Below, piece after piece: positions 35,280-48,900 of a stretch of DNA of 64,000 nucleotides. This DNA is from Heterodera schachtii (Eukaryota; Nematoda; Chromadorea; Rhabditida; Heteroderidae), in NCBI GenBank assembly GCA_023374025.1, contig SIJG01000127.1:248001-312000 (forward strand). The letters run 5' to 3'. A model generated the notes under the pieces. It was not told the origin of the DNA, made no database searches, and saw only the letters and a list, made by a program, of their open reading frames with translations. The stretch's first letter is position 1, and the number at the start of each line of letters is the position of its first letter. Position numbers and translations under genes: made by a program.

Positions 35280-36540
35280 TTGATTTTAATAATATTTAAC
35301 CTTAATTGAGTTATTTCAAAATTTGTTTTATAATTTTTATTGATCTTTTAATTTTATTATGATAAAAACATAAGATTATATATTTTTGTATTATCATTTT
35401 AGTTTATTTTCATTTATTTTTTTATCATTAATAATCTTTTTAATCAGTCTACATGTGTAGAGAAGGAAATATTATTCATTCGTTTTAGTTGCTTTTCATA
35501 TATTCGTGTCAAATGCTTACCATGCTCATAGTTTATTTACTTTTAACACTTAATAAATAATTTAGCTTATCATTATACTTTTATAAAAATCTCTTCGTGC
35601 ATCTGTTTTTTAATAGTTGTTAACTTAATATTTCGTCATTTAAGTTTATCATCTGAAGTTATTTAGTATTTGTTGGGATGTAATTTATTGTTAACATTAC
35701 GAAATACCTTAACATATCTATTTTAATTCTAAGCTCTTTTCTCATCTTAAGATAATTTATATTTTATTTTCCATTTTCAAGAAATGCTATAAAATTTATC
35801 ATTTTTGTATTTTTTATATTTAATTTCAATTATTTTTGCTTATATAATTGTGTTTCATTTCGCTATATTCTCGCTAACATGACTAGTTTATAAATATTTT
35901 TTACCTTTTTTCATTAAAATATTTTGATTCAACTCTCGCGCAATATTTCCAAAGTTTCTAATCTTCAATCATCTGTCAGACGATATGCAATCGTTGTTAA
36001 TCATAATTTTGCATTTTTATTTATAATTTTTCATTTTATATTGTTATTAATTTTTGTGAAATTATTTTTTTGTAATTTTTGTTTATCTAAATAAAAAAAT
36101 CTTTTGTTCATATTCATTCAAATATTTTGCTTCAATTCTCGTTGTCAGGGCTGAAACGTCCTTGTTGATCTTCGTGTAATATTTGCGGTTATACGTTTTA
36201 TTTCAGGACGAATTAAGAAATATTTATCTTTATTTCATTATTTAATAAATATCATACTTTTTTTGGTAGTAGTATTTTATTTAACATATAATTAATTGCG
36301 TTTATAATAGCGTAAATTTTTAGGTTCTGATTTTGAGCATAAATTAATCAATAATATTTAATCAAAATTTTAAAATTCAGGACTTTATTGGTTCCCATTC
36401 TTGCTCGGGTAATTACCTTGATTAATCAGCAATAACAATGAAACATTTGATTGTTTTACATATTTTAAAATTATAGATAATTTTTCACTATTTTTGGCTA
36501 ATTCTAAATATTTGTTTTTGATTCTTAACAAATTATAGGT
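35280..36540 (+). repeat. Dispersed-family blocks
   Basis: 'AGAAGGAAATATTATTCATTCG' (35460), 'CTCTTCGTGCATCTG' (35592), 'CGCTATATTCTCGCTAACATG' (about 35862, also 43100 and 44680) and 'GACGATATGCAATCG' (35980) recur at 42857-43200 in the same order. No intact frame is seen. Confidence 0.65.
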
Positions 36541-39240
36541 AATATAGACGAAAAATTATTGTTAGGTTTTGTGCGTTTGATAAATGTAGTTTTTACATTT
36601 AGTTATCTCTTTGCAATTTTTATTAAAAAAACTAGTTAAATTTAATTTAAAATGATATTTTTCAAATTTTCATTTTCATTTAGTTAATTAGGTAATTTCT
36701 TTTTATAATATCTACAATATTTTTTAAAAGATAATTCGTAATTATCCTTTTTCAATTAAAGCATTCTTATTCATTTTCAAGCGCTGTTTCTAGTGTTTGG
36801 GTTTGTGGCGGTGGCACCAGTTCAAAAAATACACATACTTTTTTATTATTTTTTTTGACAATTTTTTATATTGTTTATTTTTCTCCATTTTAGTTATTGT
36901 GTGACTCAGTAAAAATCAATGTTGTTGTTCTAATTATTTAATTTTTATAATATTATCGTTTAATCCAAGTCAATGAATTCATGATTATTTCTTGTTTGAA
37001 TTCGGGTCCGTGGTTCGAAAATTGGTGAAAAGAATGTTAACTTCCTATTTTTGGGAGTCAATAAAAATTTATGATCGGCACTATTACCCAGAAATATTTT
37101 GATTTGGAGGGTAAAATTTTAAATTAAAAATGTCCCAATTTGTCAGCAATGTCCTGATTTTTGAGTAATGACCCAAATTTTATTGATTTCATAAATTATT
37201 TTAATTTATGAATTTATGGCATAATGTTATTATTTATCTCAATTAACTTTTTATGCAAAAAAAATCCGACTCCCTCATATAAAAATATATATTGAACTGA
37301 ACGATATGCAAGTGCTATGATCATAGGCATTTTTATTTATTATTTTTTATAATTGTATATGCTATTAATTTTTAGAAATTCTTTTGTAATTTTCATTATT
37401 TAAATAAAATATCTTTTTTCATATTCATTCAAATATTTTGCTTTAATTCTAGTCGTCGAGCTCTTTATTTTCATTAACTTACTGTTATGTTATATAATTA
37501 TTTTATTTTCTTATTTTATAATTTTTAATTTTATTTAACATTGAAAATAATTTTATTCAAAGTATCTAATTACTTTACTTCAACATAAAAATAATTTCTT
37601 GAATCATTTTTTAAAAGAAGATTTTTATGATTATTGTTCATCTTGTGTTTAAAGCTCCAAATCATAGAATTTATTTTTATTACATGACAACGAGCACACC
37701 TTTTTTTGTGTATTTTTTGGTTATGTGTAAATATCATTTTTTGTACTTATTTCATAAGTTTTTTAAACTTTATAGTTTGAATTTTCAATGATTTTTTAAA
37801 AACTAGTTAAAGTTAATTTAGAAAAATGATTCAATTTTATTATTTCACATAATTATTGCTGCTTTGCTTTTATTAACAAAATTGCATATATAAAATAAAA
37901 TATTATTTTTAAAACAGGTATTCTTAATTTCTCCTTTTCAATTAAAGCTAATTTCAAGCAAAGTCGCGTGATTATTGTTTGGCGTGTCTGTGGGAACAAT
38001 TCAAAAAATACAAATATAATTGAATTTAATTTTAGTTTTTATTTTTCTCCTTCATGTTTTCGAACCGAGAAACTTTTTTATTGGCCTATGAATTTATTTT
38101 GCGTACTAATTAAGATTTTAATATTATGGCCTCGCCATAAGATGTGTATATTTCGCATAACTTTTAATTATAATTGATGGAACTTAATTTATATTATTTT
38201 TAAACTTTTACAATTTTTAAATACACATATGCTTGTTGCTCGTAGCGATTAAATGTTCGCTTAGTGTATATCATTTATTTGGTGTTAATGTTAGCTTTTC
38301 ATAGAGTCTAAATTTATTTATATTATGTTAGATATTGTAAATTAATGTTTAGTTCCATTTTATTCAATTATAATCATTTCAACAAAATTAATTACTTTTT
38401 TTATTTCCTTTGTTTTTAATACCATTTTATTTTATATTTTTTATGTTATGTCAATTTTTGTAGAAATTTTTTATGTAAACCTCAGAATTTCTAAGTTTAT
38501 TCTTTAATATTTTTATGTTGATATTTATGTGAATTGATGTTGAAATGATCAAAAATGGAATTAATAAATCATTTCTTGTCCACAATTTGTTGTGCCTGCT
38601 ACTTTAGGTTGCGTGCTTGTGTGTATTTAAGTTTATTAAATAAATAATTGCGTAAAAATCTTTTGCATCCAAATGAAAATTAAAGTATTTTGCATCACAT
38701 TTTCGTTTTATCACTGGCAGAAATTTTTATTTTCTTATACATTTTTTGTTGTTTTTATTATCATTGTGCAGAATTTAAAAAAAAGGATAATTTCAGATGG
38801 TATTTACCAATCGTTTTTTCAATGCTCTCACAGTGAAATTATATATTTTTCTATTTAAATTCTGAATAAATAATTTTATTTTTATTTTATAAATTTAAAT
38901 GATTTTTTAAAGTTTATATATAAAAAGCATTCAAATATATCTATATTTTTTAAGCTCTTAAAATTTAATATTTTTACAGTCATTTTTACTTTTTTGAATG
39001 CATATTGCTTGTCTTTGTTAGTCAATTAAGATTATAATATATACTTGTAACATTTATATTTATTGATTTTGTTTTTTGGTTAAATAGAGAATTATCTATT
39101 ATTTCTAATATCATTTTTATCAACAAAATTTAAAAGTAATAGTTTTAAAGCAAAAGATATGCAATTATCGACAATTTCATAGATTATCTATTCTTTTCTT
39201 CATTTTTAATTTTGATTCATATATCCATTAAATTGTTGTT
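36541..39240 (+). repeat. Direct duplication, copy 2, with insert
   Basis: Colinear with 32771-34100 on both flanks (36541-36900 and 38470-39240). The middle part, 36950-38110, is the segment whose inverted copy lies at 56240-57340 beyond the assembly gap. It contains 'ATGATCGGCACTATTACCC' and 'GAATTCGGGTCCG', with a third, shorter relative at 44810-45065. Confidence 0.75.
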
Positions 39241-41054
39241 CAATACTTAACTGCCTTTCACCTCTTTCATGGATTATTTCATGTACTACATTAAATTGAA
39301 TTCGAATATTTAATTTTTGTTTTTTATTAATTTTTCACCTTCACGTTTTTAAACCGACAAACTTTTTTAATGAAATAATTAATGTCATTGTTAGTCAATT
39401 ATGTTTTACAATATATACTTTTGGCATTTGTATTTAATGATATTTATTATTATTGAAGAAAGAATTATCTTATTATTTTTTAATATCAGTTTTTCTTAGT
39501 TTTTTTTGCAGTTTATTTCTTATTAAAACTAGCGATCCGATATTTAAAATTTAATTCTAAGTTATCCATGTTTTTTAGGAAAAATATTAAATACGAAAAT
39601 TTGTTAGATTTGCTTCTTGAGTTTTCTTTTAGGTTTTTAAATTAATTAAAATTCCATTTAGATATAATTTACATTATCATTTATTAATAAAATCGATCAT
39701 ATGAATTCTCCCCCGCATTGTTACGAGCACATTTAAACGTTCAGCCAATGTTTCAATCATTTTCTTAAAATCGATAGTTTTGTTAAACATGGACTGTTTT
39801 TGCTACTTCGAAGTGTATTCGCCGAGAAAAAATTTACTCAAAATGATAAACCAGATATTGATTGCTAATGTTTATATAAAATATTAATTACAAATTAAAC
39901 AACAATACTTAGCACTCGACCCAATTGATATAAATTTAATGTAAATCAATTAACTTGCTGAAAATGTCATCTTTTATCTATTATTTCTTTAAGATTCTTT
40001 TTTATTCTTTTGAGTGGTTACTCGAAATTTCATTCTCGTCGTCGGGTTCGTTATTATCTCTAACTTACTCTTCTACTGACCTTCTTGTAATATTTGGATT
40101 TATTAATTTTATTTCATGATGAATTAAGAATTTTTATTTTTCTTTCATTATATAAAAATTAAACTTTTTTCTGGTATCACATGTTCAATAAAGAATTTAT
40201 TTAACATATAATTGCCCTTATAATAGGTGCAAATTTTTTGCATCGGATTTTGCTTTAATTCAATTTGTGAAATTTTATATTAAAGTTTTTAAATTAAGGA
40301 ACAATATTTAATCTTAAAATTTAAGATAGAATTAAAATTTTTCATTCTTTAAAATCAATCAATCATTTGTCTTTTCATTTGCCTTGAAAGCTTATTAGGT
40401 CCATTATAGCTATTTTTAATCTATTTTTCATCTTTTCTGCCATTTAAAATTGACAAGGCTTTAATTTACTTGTGTTGGTGCAATAAATTTAGGAATGGTT
40501 AACCGGCTCCATTACAATCACAGTGAAAGATTTTATTATTTTTAATTTTATTTAACAGTGAAAATAATTTTATTTGAATTATCTATTATTTGCTTCAACA
40601 TAAATGATTTCTTATTGCATTTTTCATTTGTTAATAGATTTTTATATGATTTAGCTAGCTTATCCATTTCTAAAATTTCAATTAATTTTTGTTATTAATA
40701 AGTATTAATTAAATAATTTATTAACAAAAATCCATGGTTTTCTTTTTAAGTTCTTATATTTTTATTGGTTAAATCTTGCATTTTTTAATTATCGATTTAA
40801 TTAAAAGTTTACTCTAAAATAAATTTTGTTATTTAAAAATGTAGATTATTGTCTTACGAAAATCATGGATGTGATCTCAAGGAGTGCTCTAATAATTAGG
40901 CTCTAATGATGCAGCTGAGTTTAACTTTATTTTATTAGTTGGCAGAATTTTTAATTTACATAAATTAGCTCTAGGCTAAAATATTTTATATTGTCTCATT
41001 TTTAGTGTATTATGTCTTAGATTTTTTGAAGTTTATTTCATTAAATCATTAAAG
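39241..41054. other. T-rich stretch without a clear gene
   Basis: Dispersed-family fragments (for example 'TTAACATATAATTGCC' near 40200, also near 36280 and 49470). No supported coding region. Confidence 0.45.
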
Positions 41055-41621
41055 TGTTCTATCGTTTGATAATTTTATTGAAACTGCCTAATTGTTTTGT
41101 TGATGGTGATCAAGCGATCGCCCAACAGATTGGTGTAATATACTTCGGTTGTTTTCTTGACTGCGCAATGTCAATGTTTAAATAATTTATTTTATCCTTT
41201 TTAAATTAAAAAAATTAAGTTTAATCCTTTTAAATGGACAGTCAATTGAAGAAGATTCGCTGAAAATTGATAAGGATCCTTCCAGTTTTATATTTACAGT
41301 AAGTACTACATTATGAAAAACTTTTTTATGTTTTTAATTCTATCCATATTTTTTGCATCGAATTTATTTAAGCTTTTTTATTATTTTTTTAATATCATTC
41401 TTTGAAATATCAGTTTATCCTTTGTTTTGTTGTTAAATATAGCTTTTCATAGAGTGCAAATATATTTTAAAAAGTTTTAGATAGATTTAAATTATTTGTT
41501 TTATTTTTTGTTTAAAAATGACAGTTTACGCGCGCGTGCTGAAGACCCCCATAGGCATTCTTTCACAGTTCTTCGGGTAGATGAAGTCATTGTTTATGTT
41601 CTATTTTCATCTGAAGAATAA
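41055..41621 (+). CDS. Least-decayed member of the dispersed gene family
   Basis: Exon 41055-41134 (acceptor TCATTAAAG) reads FYRLIILLKLPNCFVDGDQA then IAQQIG, donor GGT|GTAATA. Exon 41242-41298 (acceptor AAATGGACAG) reads SIEEDSLKIDKDPSSFIFT, with a consensus donor ACA|GTAAGT; phases agree. A further piece, 41525-41621 (acceptor AAATGACAG), reads LRARAEDPHRHSFTVLRVDE then VIVYVLFSSEE to TAA, but its phase does not follow directly, so an exon may lie between or the frame is shifted. Aligned family copies at 2790, 38820 and 46340 keep the same C-terminal frame (ALTVKL.., APTV..) but carry stops. The protein is unrecognised. Confidence 0.45.
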
Positions 41622-43689
41622 ATAATTTTACTTATTTTTAAAAATTAATCAAATAAATATTTTAGTTTATTTAACCAGCGTTTATCTTTTATCTAAAAAA
41701 TCATTAAACCTTCTCTTGAATTTTTGTGCTTTTTGAATTTTGAGTTGTGGTTTCGAAATGCATAAATAATCAGATTTTTAAACATTTATCGGATTTATTG
41801 CATTAAGATTTTTTAAAGTATTTTTAGTTTTTTCTTATTATTTTTTGTTTATTTTATAAATTTTTATTTATGCCATATTTTTTTCAGCATTCATTATGGA
41901 ATAAATTTTTAATATTTTTTTGCATCTTTTTTTGGTTCTTTTATTGATGTTTACAATTCCCATGGCATTGAGTTGTTCAATGGCTCCTTTCACTGCTCCG
42001 AAATGAATATTTGTTTTTTACTAATAGCAATAAATATGTTTGTTATTTATTATTTTTGACCTTTATTAATTAATTAATGCGTAATTATATTTTAATTAGT
42101 TTCATATTAATTAATTATGTTAAATATCTCGCTCCTCTGTGTTCTATTCCTTTGAATTTAATTTTCATTTTATGGAATAAAAAAGATAATAATTTCTAAT
42201 GGTATCAATCGTTTTTAAATTTTGTTATTAAAAAAATGCAGACTGTTGTCTTAATGCTCTAATAATTAGGCTGTATTTTCATTAAAATATTTTTGAATAT
42301 TTTTGATGAATAATCCTTATCTTAAATTGCTTAAATATGTTTTTGGTTTTTCATTATCGGCTTTCCGTTGCTTATTTCAAATTAATTTTCGCTGAATTTT
42401 TTCTCTTAAATAAAGATTTATTCATTTGATTAAAATATTATAATAATATAATATTAACTGTTTATTATGAAAAATTTCAATGTATATTATTTTATTTCAA
42501 TTATTTATTATTAATATTTAGCGTTCGTTTCTTGCTATTAGTTTTTTACAGCGCTCATCTTCTTGCACGAGCCCTCATTTCTTTGTTGTACCAATTTGAT
42601 TTCTTTCGTTTGTTATAAAACAATTTCATCTATAGCCACTCGGGCTTAACAAATAATAAATTTTACATATAGAATTTTTATTTAATTTTTTTAAACTTAA
42701 TTTTGAATTGGGTTATTATTTCCGTATTAGTTATTATTAAAAATTAAAAAATTTTACTGCAAGATTTATAATTTGTTACGGTTCATAGATTTTTGTATTA
42801 TTAATTTTTGTTTATTTCATTTTTTTATCATTAAAAATATTTAATCAATCCACATTTGTGGAGAAGGAAATATTCTTCTACATTCGTTTTAATTTCCTTT
42901 CATATATTCGCGTAGCAAGTGCTTACTGGTGCTTATAGTTTTGTTCATTTTCACATTTAATAAATAATTTAAATTATTATTTTCATTTATTAATATTTTT
43001 TACTAAAATCTCTTCGTGCATCTGTTTTTAATAATTGTAAACTTAATTATTTCGTCATTTAAGTTGAATCTTTTTTATTTTATATATTTTTGCTTCATGT
43101 CGCTATATTCTCGCTAAGATGAATATTTTACTAGACGTAGAAGAGAATTTTATAAGTATTTTTTATCTTCTTAAAATATTTTGATTCAATTCTCGTGATA
43201 TATCCGATTTTTTGCACGGTTGTAAAGCTTATGTAAATTTTGAAATTAAATATGAATAAATTTTTTCATTATATTGTTTTCAAAACTGAATGAGTTTTTT
43301 AGTTGTTTTTTTTAGTTTTTATAAATTGCACCGAAGATATTCTCTCTCGCGATATTATTTTTATTCTGTTACTCAATAATGAATTAATTATTTAACATAA
43401 ATTTTGTCTGAAATTAAAGAAAATTTTTGGCTGTTTTTTATTTTAATTTCATTTTTAATTTTTATAAATATTTTATCATTAACATTTATTTCCAAATGTT
43501 TGATGGTTTGAGTCGCAGAATTTTCCGACAAAAATGAATTGATTTGGATTTATATTAACTTTAAGATTCAGTTTATTTATCTTTTCGCTTTTATCTTAAT
43601 TCAATAATCGATGCATCATTCATTTGTAAATGCAATTTATCAAAAAAAAAGAAACCCGGTAAAAAATTTTAATTCACTTTTATTTTCTG
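41622..43689 (+). repeat. Dispersed-family blocks
   Basis: 'TTTACAATTCCCATGG' (41950), 'CTTTCACTGCTCCGAA' (41983), 'CTCGCTCCTCTGTGTTCTATTCC' (42128) and 'GAGAAGGAAATATTC' (42860) occur in the family's usual order. Decayed; no intact gene is seen. Confidence 0.6.
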
Positions 43690-44500
43690 TACTTGCCTTT
43701 ATTACAATTTGCATTTTTAATTTTTTATTTTCATATTTCTATTAATTTTTTTAGAAATATTTTTATAATTTTTCGTAATTTAAATAAAATATATTTTGTT
43801 TATACTCATTCAAACATTTTAGATTCATTTCTTGCAATCGGGTCGCTTTCGTTTGAATCCAACTCTGCTTCCTTTTATTTCATGTTGAATTGAGAATTAT
43901 TTATCTTTGTTTCATATTTAATTAAATATAAAGACTTTTCTGGTAGTAATATTTTCTATTATCCTGCTGATTGGTTTGCCGCGTGCTCTTGTCCACGGAC
44001 CAATTCCAGGTAAGCATTTGACGCTTCAGTGCCCATTCTTTTTTCAATTTTCCTACAATAGATTGAATTAATATTTTTTCTACTTTATGTTTTTAAAATG
44101 AAAAATTTTTTGTTTTTTCGTAATAAATAAAAAACTTATTTTATGAAATTTTGTAGTTATTTAAGATCAAAAATTGATATTTCAATAATTGTTTTTTTAG
44201 TACTATAATTTTATTTATATTCTTGAACATATTACAATTAGTAAAACGGCGCTCAGATAAAAGATTTTGTACATTGTTTTAGATAATGTGTCTAACCAAA
44301 TTTTAATTTATATTTAAGAATTTTAGTAATATATTTTTGACTATTATTTAACTAATAAAAAGCTTTTTATAAAACATTTACTCTTCTAAAAAGCACAATT
44401 TATAATAATAATAATTAAAGTTGTCTTAAGCTAAGTGTTAACTTATCCTTGTTCCAATAATAGTAGCGATTATTATTAATTTTCAAAAAATTCAAAATTA
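43690..44500 (+). repeat. Direct duplicate of 20.98-21.88 kb
   Basis: 'GATTCATTTCTTGCAATCGGG', 'TTTTCAATTTTCCTACAATAG', 'TTCTTGAACATATTACAATTAG', 'GTCTAACCAAATT' and 'CTCTTCTAAAAAG' recur in the same order as at 20980-21880. The coding-like island of that copy is broken here. Confidence 0.7.
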
Positions 44501-44809
44501 AACCCTCAAAAGCTCTTTTGGGTTAATATGGATATTAAGAGCTACCGAAAGATACTTATGCCTCATATTACTCAGTAGATTAGTTATTTAAGTTATTTTG
44601 TTTTTACAAATTGTAAGTAAAATTTCCCATATTTTAATCATTTTAGTGTAAATTTTTGATTAAAGATTTTACTATATTCGCTATACTTTCGCTTACATGA
44701 CTATTTAACTATGCCTAGAAGAGAATTTTATAAGTATTTTTTTTACCTTTCTTTCATGAAAATATTTTGAATCAATTATCACGTGTCAGGAGAACTTTTA
44801 AATTTTCAT

Positions 44810-45065
44810 TCATTTGAATTCCGACTTTTTGTTCGAGTTTGTATCTAGGGTTCGAAAATAGGTGAAATAGATGTTAGATTCGAGTTCAACGACACCGGAA
44901 GCCCTAAATGGGATCTTTTTTTCAAAATGGGAGGGGGTGATCGGCACCAGTATCCAAAATGTTCTTATATAGAGGATCAGAATTTTAAAATAATAATGTC
45001 CCGATTTTTGAGCAAATTCTGGTTTTGAAATTTTATGGAACTTTTTTTGAAAAACGCGGCACAAA
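44810..45065 (+). repeat. Third copy of the 37.0-kb segment
   Basis: 'GGTTCGAAAATAGGTGAAA', 'GTGATCGGCACCAGTATCC' and 'AATGTCCCGATTTTTGAGC' match 37010-37190 in order and orientation. The minus-strand open frame across it is a shadow. Confidence 0.6.
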
Positions 45066-45639
45066 AAAAGTTATTATAATAGATAATGAGAGGCGAAAAA
45101 TATAAAAATGTTTTAAAAATTTTGATTAAATGAATTGATAAAATAACAGATTTGAAATTTGAAAAAATTATGCAAAATGTTCTGCTTTTTTACTCCGAAA
45201 TCTTTATTTTTACTTGATAATTTAATTTTTTTTTAATTTTAGGTCTGACAATAAAAAAATGGAGAAAAAATTGATTATTACGAAGCAAAATATGAAGACG
45301 AATTGGAATTGGAATGTGGGAGAGGAGGGAAGTGCCCATTGGATGGCCAATACCAAAAGATGTGCTGAGATAATGCAATAGCAACGGTTCAGCGTCGTTT
45401 TGGCAGCGAGAGAATAATGGAGAGAATCAGAGAGGAGAGAGAATGAGGGAGAGAGACAGAGAAAGGAGAGAGAGAGTTAAAATTTGGCGTTCTGATTTTC
45501 AAAAAAATTATTTGAACTGGGAGTTCAAAAGAAAATGGCAGCTTTTTGGCATTGAAATAATTACATTTTTGTGATTTTAGGGAAAGAAGTTGGCCCAGAA
45601 CAGTCAAAAATAAAAAAATTCGTCAAATTTGAAAAATTG

Positions 45640-45930
45640 AATTTTGCTTAATGCACTAAAAAACCGCCGCACACTCGACTACGGCGGCCAGTAGGTGTGG
45701 CGAGACTACGGGCTACGGAAGAAGTCGGCAGCGGGACCGGGAATTTTGGGCTAAACCGGGACCGGACCTTTTCGGATTGAAAAACAGGGAATTTTTGGCT
45801 GGGAAACCCGGGAAAAAAGCGCGACTAGTCCCGGTCCCGGTCAAAACCGGGACTTAGGTACTCATTTGTACTCAGTTGTCCGCTACCAGCTCCCGGTCCC
45901 GCTCTACTTTAAGATTTACACTAAAAAATT
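45640..45930. mobile_element. Half of a foldback-element relative
   Basis: 45655-45728 matches, in reverse orientation, the core of the foldback element (12178-12245): CCGCCGCACACTCGACTACGG then CCAGTAGGTG. The mirror arm is absent. It is followed instead by a (C)CCGGGACCGG/CCCGGTCCCGG-rich stretch (45735-45900) that can pair with itself. A GA-rich simple repeat precedes it at 45420-45475. Confidence 0.55.
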
Positions 45931-48900
45931 GTTAATTTTATGGATGTTTGAGAAAAAATTAGCTATTTTTTTGAATAATTTGGAGATGAGGGGTGGGCAA
46001 AATTCTCAACATAAAATAGAACATCCCTGGCCTTGCCAACCATAATTATTTTTACATTTTATATTTAATCCAATTTTTGTAATTATTTTTCAATCCAAAT
46101 TATTAAATTCAATTCGAAAATATTTCGAGTACGGGTATCGTTGTTTCAAATATAAATACTTAATTATACAATGGTATATTATTTACAAAATTAATATTTT
46201 AGATAATTAGAAAAAATTTTGCAGCTTTATTTCTTATAACTTTTTATTGCTAATATATAATGCAATTAAAGTTAAAAATGGTATTTATCAATTGTTTCTT
46301 TTTATTAATAAAATTTTATTTATATTTTCCTATGCTCCAACAGTGACATTATAGCTTTTTATTTTCTATTTCAATTGCAGAATAAAAATTTTATTTTGAT
46401 TTTAAAATCCAAATGCTTTTTTAAATTTATCTTTAGAAGCATTCTTTCATGCTTTATGTATCGGTGATGTCGAACCTCGTGTCTTGCGAGTTCTTTTTCG
46501 TATTGCAACAGCTTGATGCTGATGGTTTTGACGTTTATGTACTCCCAAATAATTCCATTTAATATATAAATATAACTTTTATAAAAAAATTAATTGCAAA
46601 CTTTCAAGTCAATATTTCCACTAAATCGAGTTTAGCTTCATCAATTACTTGGGTTATTTTAAATTGAAATTGCAAAAATATTTTTTTAAATGCATATAAT
46701 TCTTATGGAAACTTTTGTAAATCTATCATATCAATTTTTGTTGTTTAGTAATAATTCAAGCACGGAACACTTTTAGCCCCACTCTTTCTTTCACAAAATT
46801 AAAGCGAGTAAACTGATGTTTTTTTTTGTTTTCTTATTATTAAATTTATAGTTTTAAATTGGTTTTTTCAAATATTGGAAGTAATTTGTTTTTATAAAGA
46901 AAGATTATTTGATTAAATATTTTTAAAAATATTAGTTTTTTAAATTTGTGTCCTCTCGCCAAGGGGACGCGGCTTAAGCTGCCTCAAAAGCGGTATCAAA
47001 TTATTTCTTTTTTATACCATTTATTTAATCTTCTTTTTTACTATTTTTATTTTAATTTTAATTGTATATTTTATGTAAATCTCAGTATTGGTGGAGTCTA
47101 TTTTTGAATTGGTTCTGAAAAGAATTATTATGCTTTCAAGAATTCTGCGTGACATAAACTTCCCAAAACAATTATTTTTTTCTTAATAACAAATTGAATT
47201 ATTTGGCAGAAAGTATTGGGTGGGCATTAACTATACGAAAAAATATTCGAAGATTATATTCATGTGATATTTGTATAAAATAAATTGTTTGTTTTGCTTA
47301 TTTTATGATAAATCATATTAAATAATAAAATTTATTTAGAATTTGCTCCATGTATTTCTTTTTATTTTGTAAATTAATTTTATAAATATATATAGGTATA
47401 TTATTTAAAAATAGAAGACCCAATAATAAATTTTTTGTTGAAAACTCCTATTCAGATTGATTGTAATACTATTATTATTCATTTATCAACAATATTATTT
47501 ATTTTTTAACTTCAAGATGCCTGTGTGCAGTCGTATGCAGCATAGGATTTTTAGGTTATTATTCATTAGTATGATCGTATGGCCTTGTGTTAATTTTATT
47601 GTTTTGTGCATTATTGTGAGGAAAAACTTGACGTCGGACTGGAAGTACCATCCGTTTTTTCCGCTTGTGCATAATTTAGTTTTTATTTAATTTTTTATAT
47701 CAATATCATATACGATTTTAAAAATTATTGTACATAATTTTTTTATCTTATATCGTTCTAAACTCATTCTAAGGTTATTATGCATTTGTATAATCGTAAA
47801 TTTAATGAAAAAATTATTACAAATAGTTTATAATTATTATTAATTGTTATTAACTTTGACTTTTACAAAATCCATGGGAGTGATAAGCGTCCTCAATGGT
47901 GCCTTTCATTGCTCCGAGTATTTTTGTTTTTCGTAACCATGCCATGTTAAATGAATGGCGCTTGCTTTCTTTATAAGAAATTCAATATTCTTAACAGAGC
48001 AAGTATCTGGACTCAATTATTTATTTTTTTGAATTTTTCTTTATTTTTTATATTTTTATTTATTTTTCTCTAATCTTTTAAGAAATTATTTCTATTTTCT
48101 CATTTTAATCTTGATGTCTTCTGTGAATGTCTTTTCTAGAGATGTTAAATTCATTCTTTCTCTTTTAAATATGGTTTCGGGTTCCTGGATTGTATCGAAC
48201 AAGAATTATCAGAAAAGTATATTTTACGAGAACTTCCGTTATATTATATTTAGTGAAACTTTAAAAATTTAATTCACATGTGCTTGCGCGGGATCCATGT
48301 TCGCTTTGTCTATCCTCTTTTGGAGTTTAAGTTTAGCTTCTCATAGATTCTAAATTTAATTACATAGATTATGTTTTGATAGATTTAAATAATTACCAAA
48401 GACTCAATAATATATATTAAAGAAGAATTTATAATAATTAAAATTTAATGTTAAGTTCCCTTTTCTTCAATTGTTTCAAACATAAATTATAATTACAGAT
48501 TGTTACATTCTTAATTTTACAACAGATTAATTTATTTTCAAATTATTGTTTTAGGTATTTAGAAAATGTAATATTGCAAAGCTAATGAGTAGTACTCATG
48601 ACACTAAATGTGTTTGTTATTTATATTTTTGACATTGATTAATAAATTAGTGGGTAATTGCATTTTAATTAGCGTCATATTTATCCTATATTCATTAACT
48701 TGTTAAATACCTCGCTCCTCTGTGTTCTATTTGTTTGACATTAGGGTTAATATTATTTTAACAAAATTATTTACTTTCTTTATCTCATATTACATTTTTT
48801 ATAATAATGTTTATTAAAATTTATTAACAAGAAGCCAATGGTTGACTTTTTAAAATTTTATATTTTCACTGATTAAATCGTGAACTTTTATTATTATCGC

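Noticed and set aside
44810..45607. Minus-strand open frames
   Set aside because: They cross a dispersed repeat and a GA-rich simple repeat, and the matching copies at 37.0 and 57.2 kb do not preserve the frame.
2135..46160. Recurring TTGTTTCAAATAT as a nematode piRNA (Ruby-type) promoter motif
   Set aside because: It is part of larger dispersed blocks, not an isolated 8-mer at fixed distance from a start, and the clade suggested by the window is thought to lack the C. elegans-type piRNA system.
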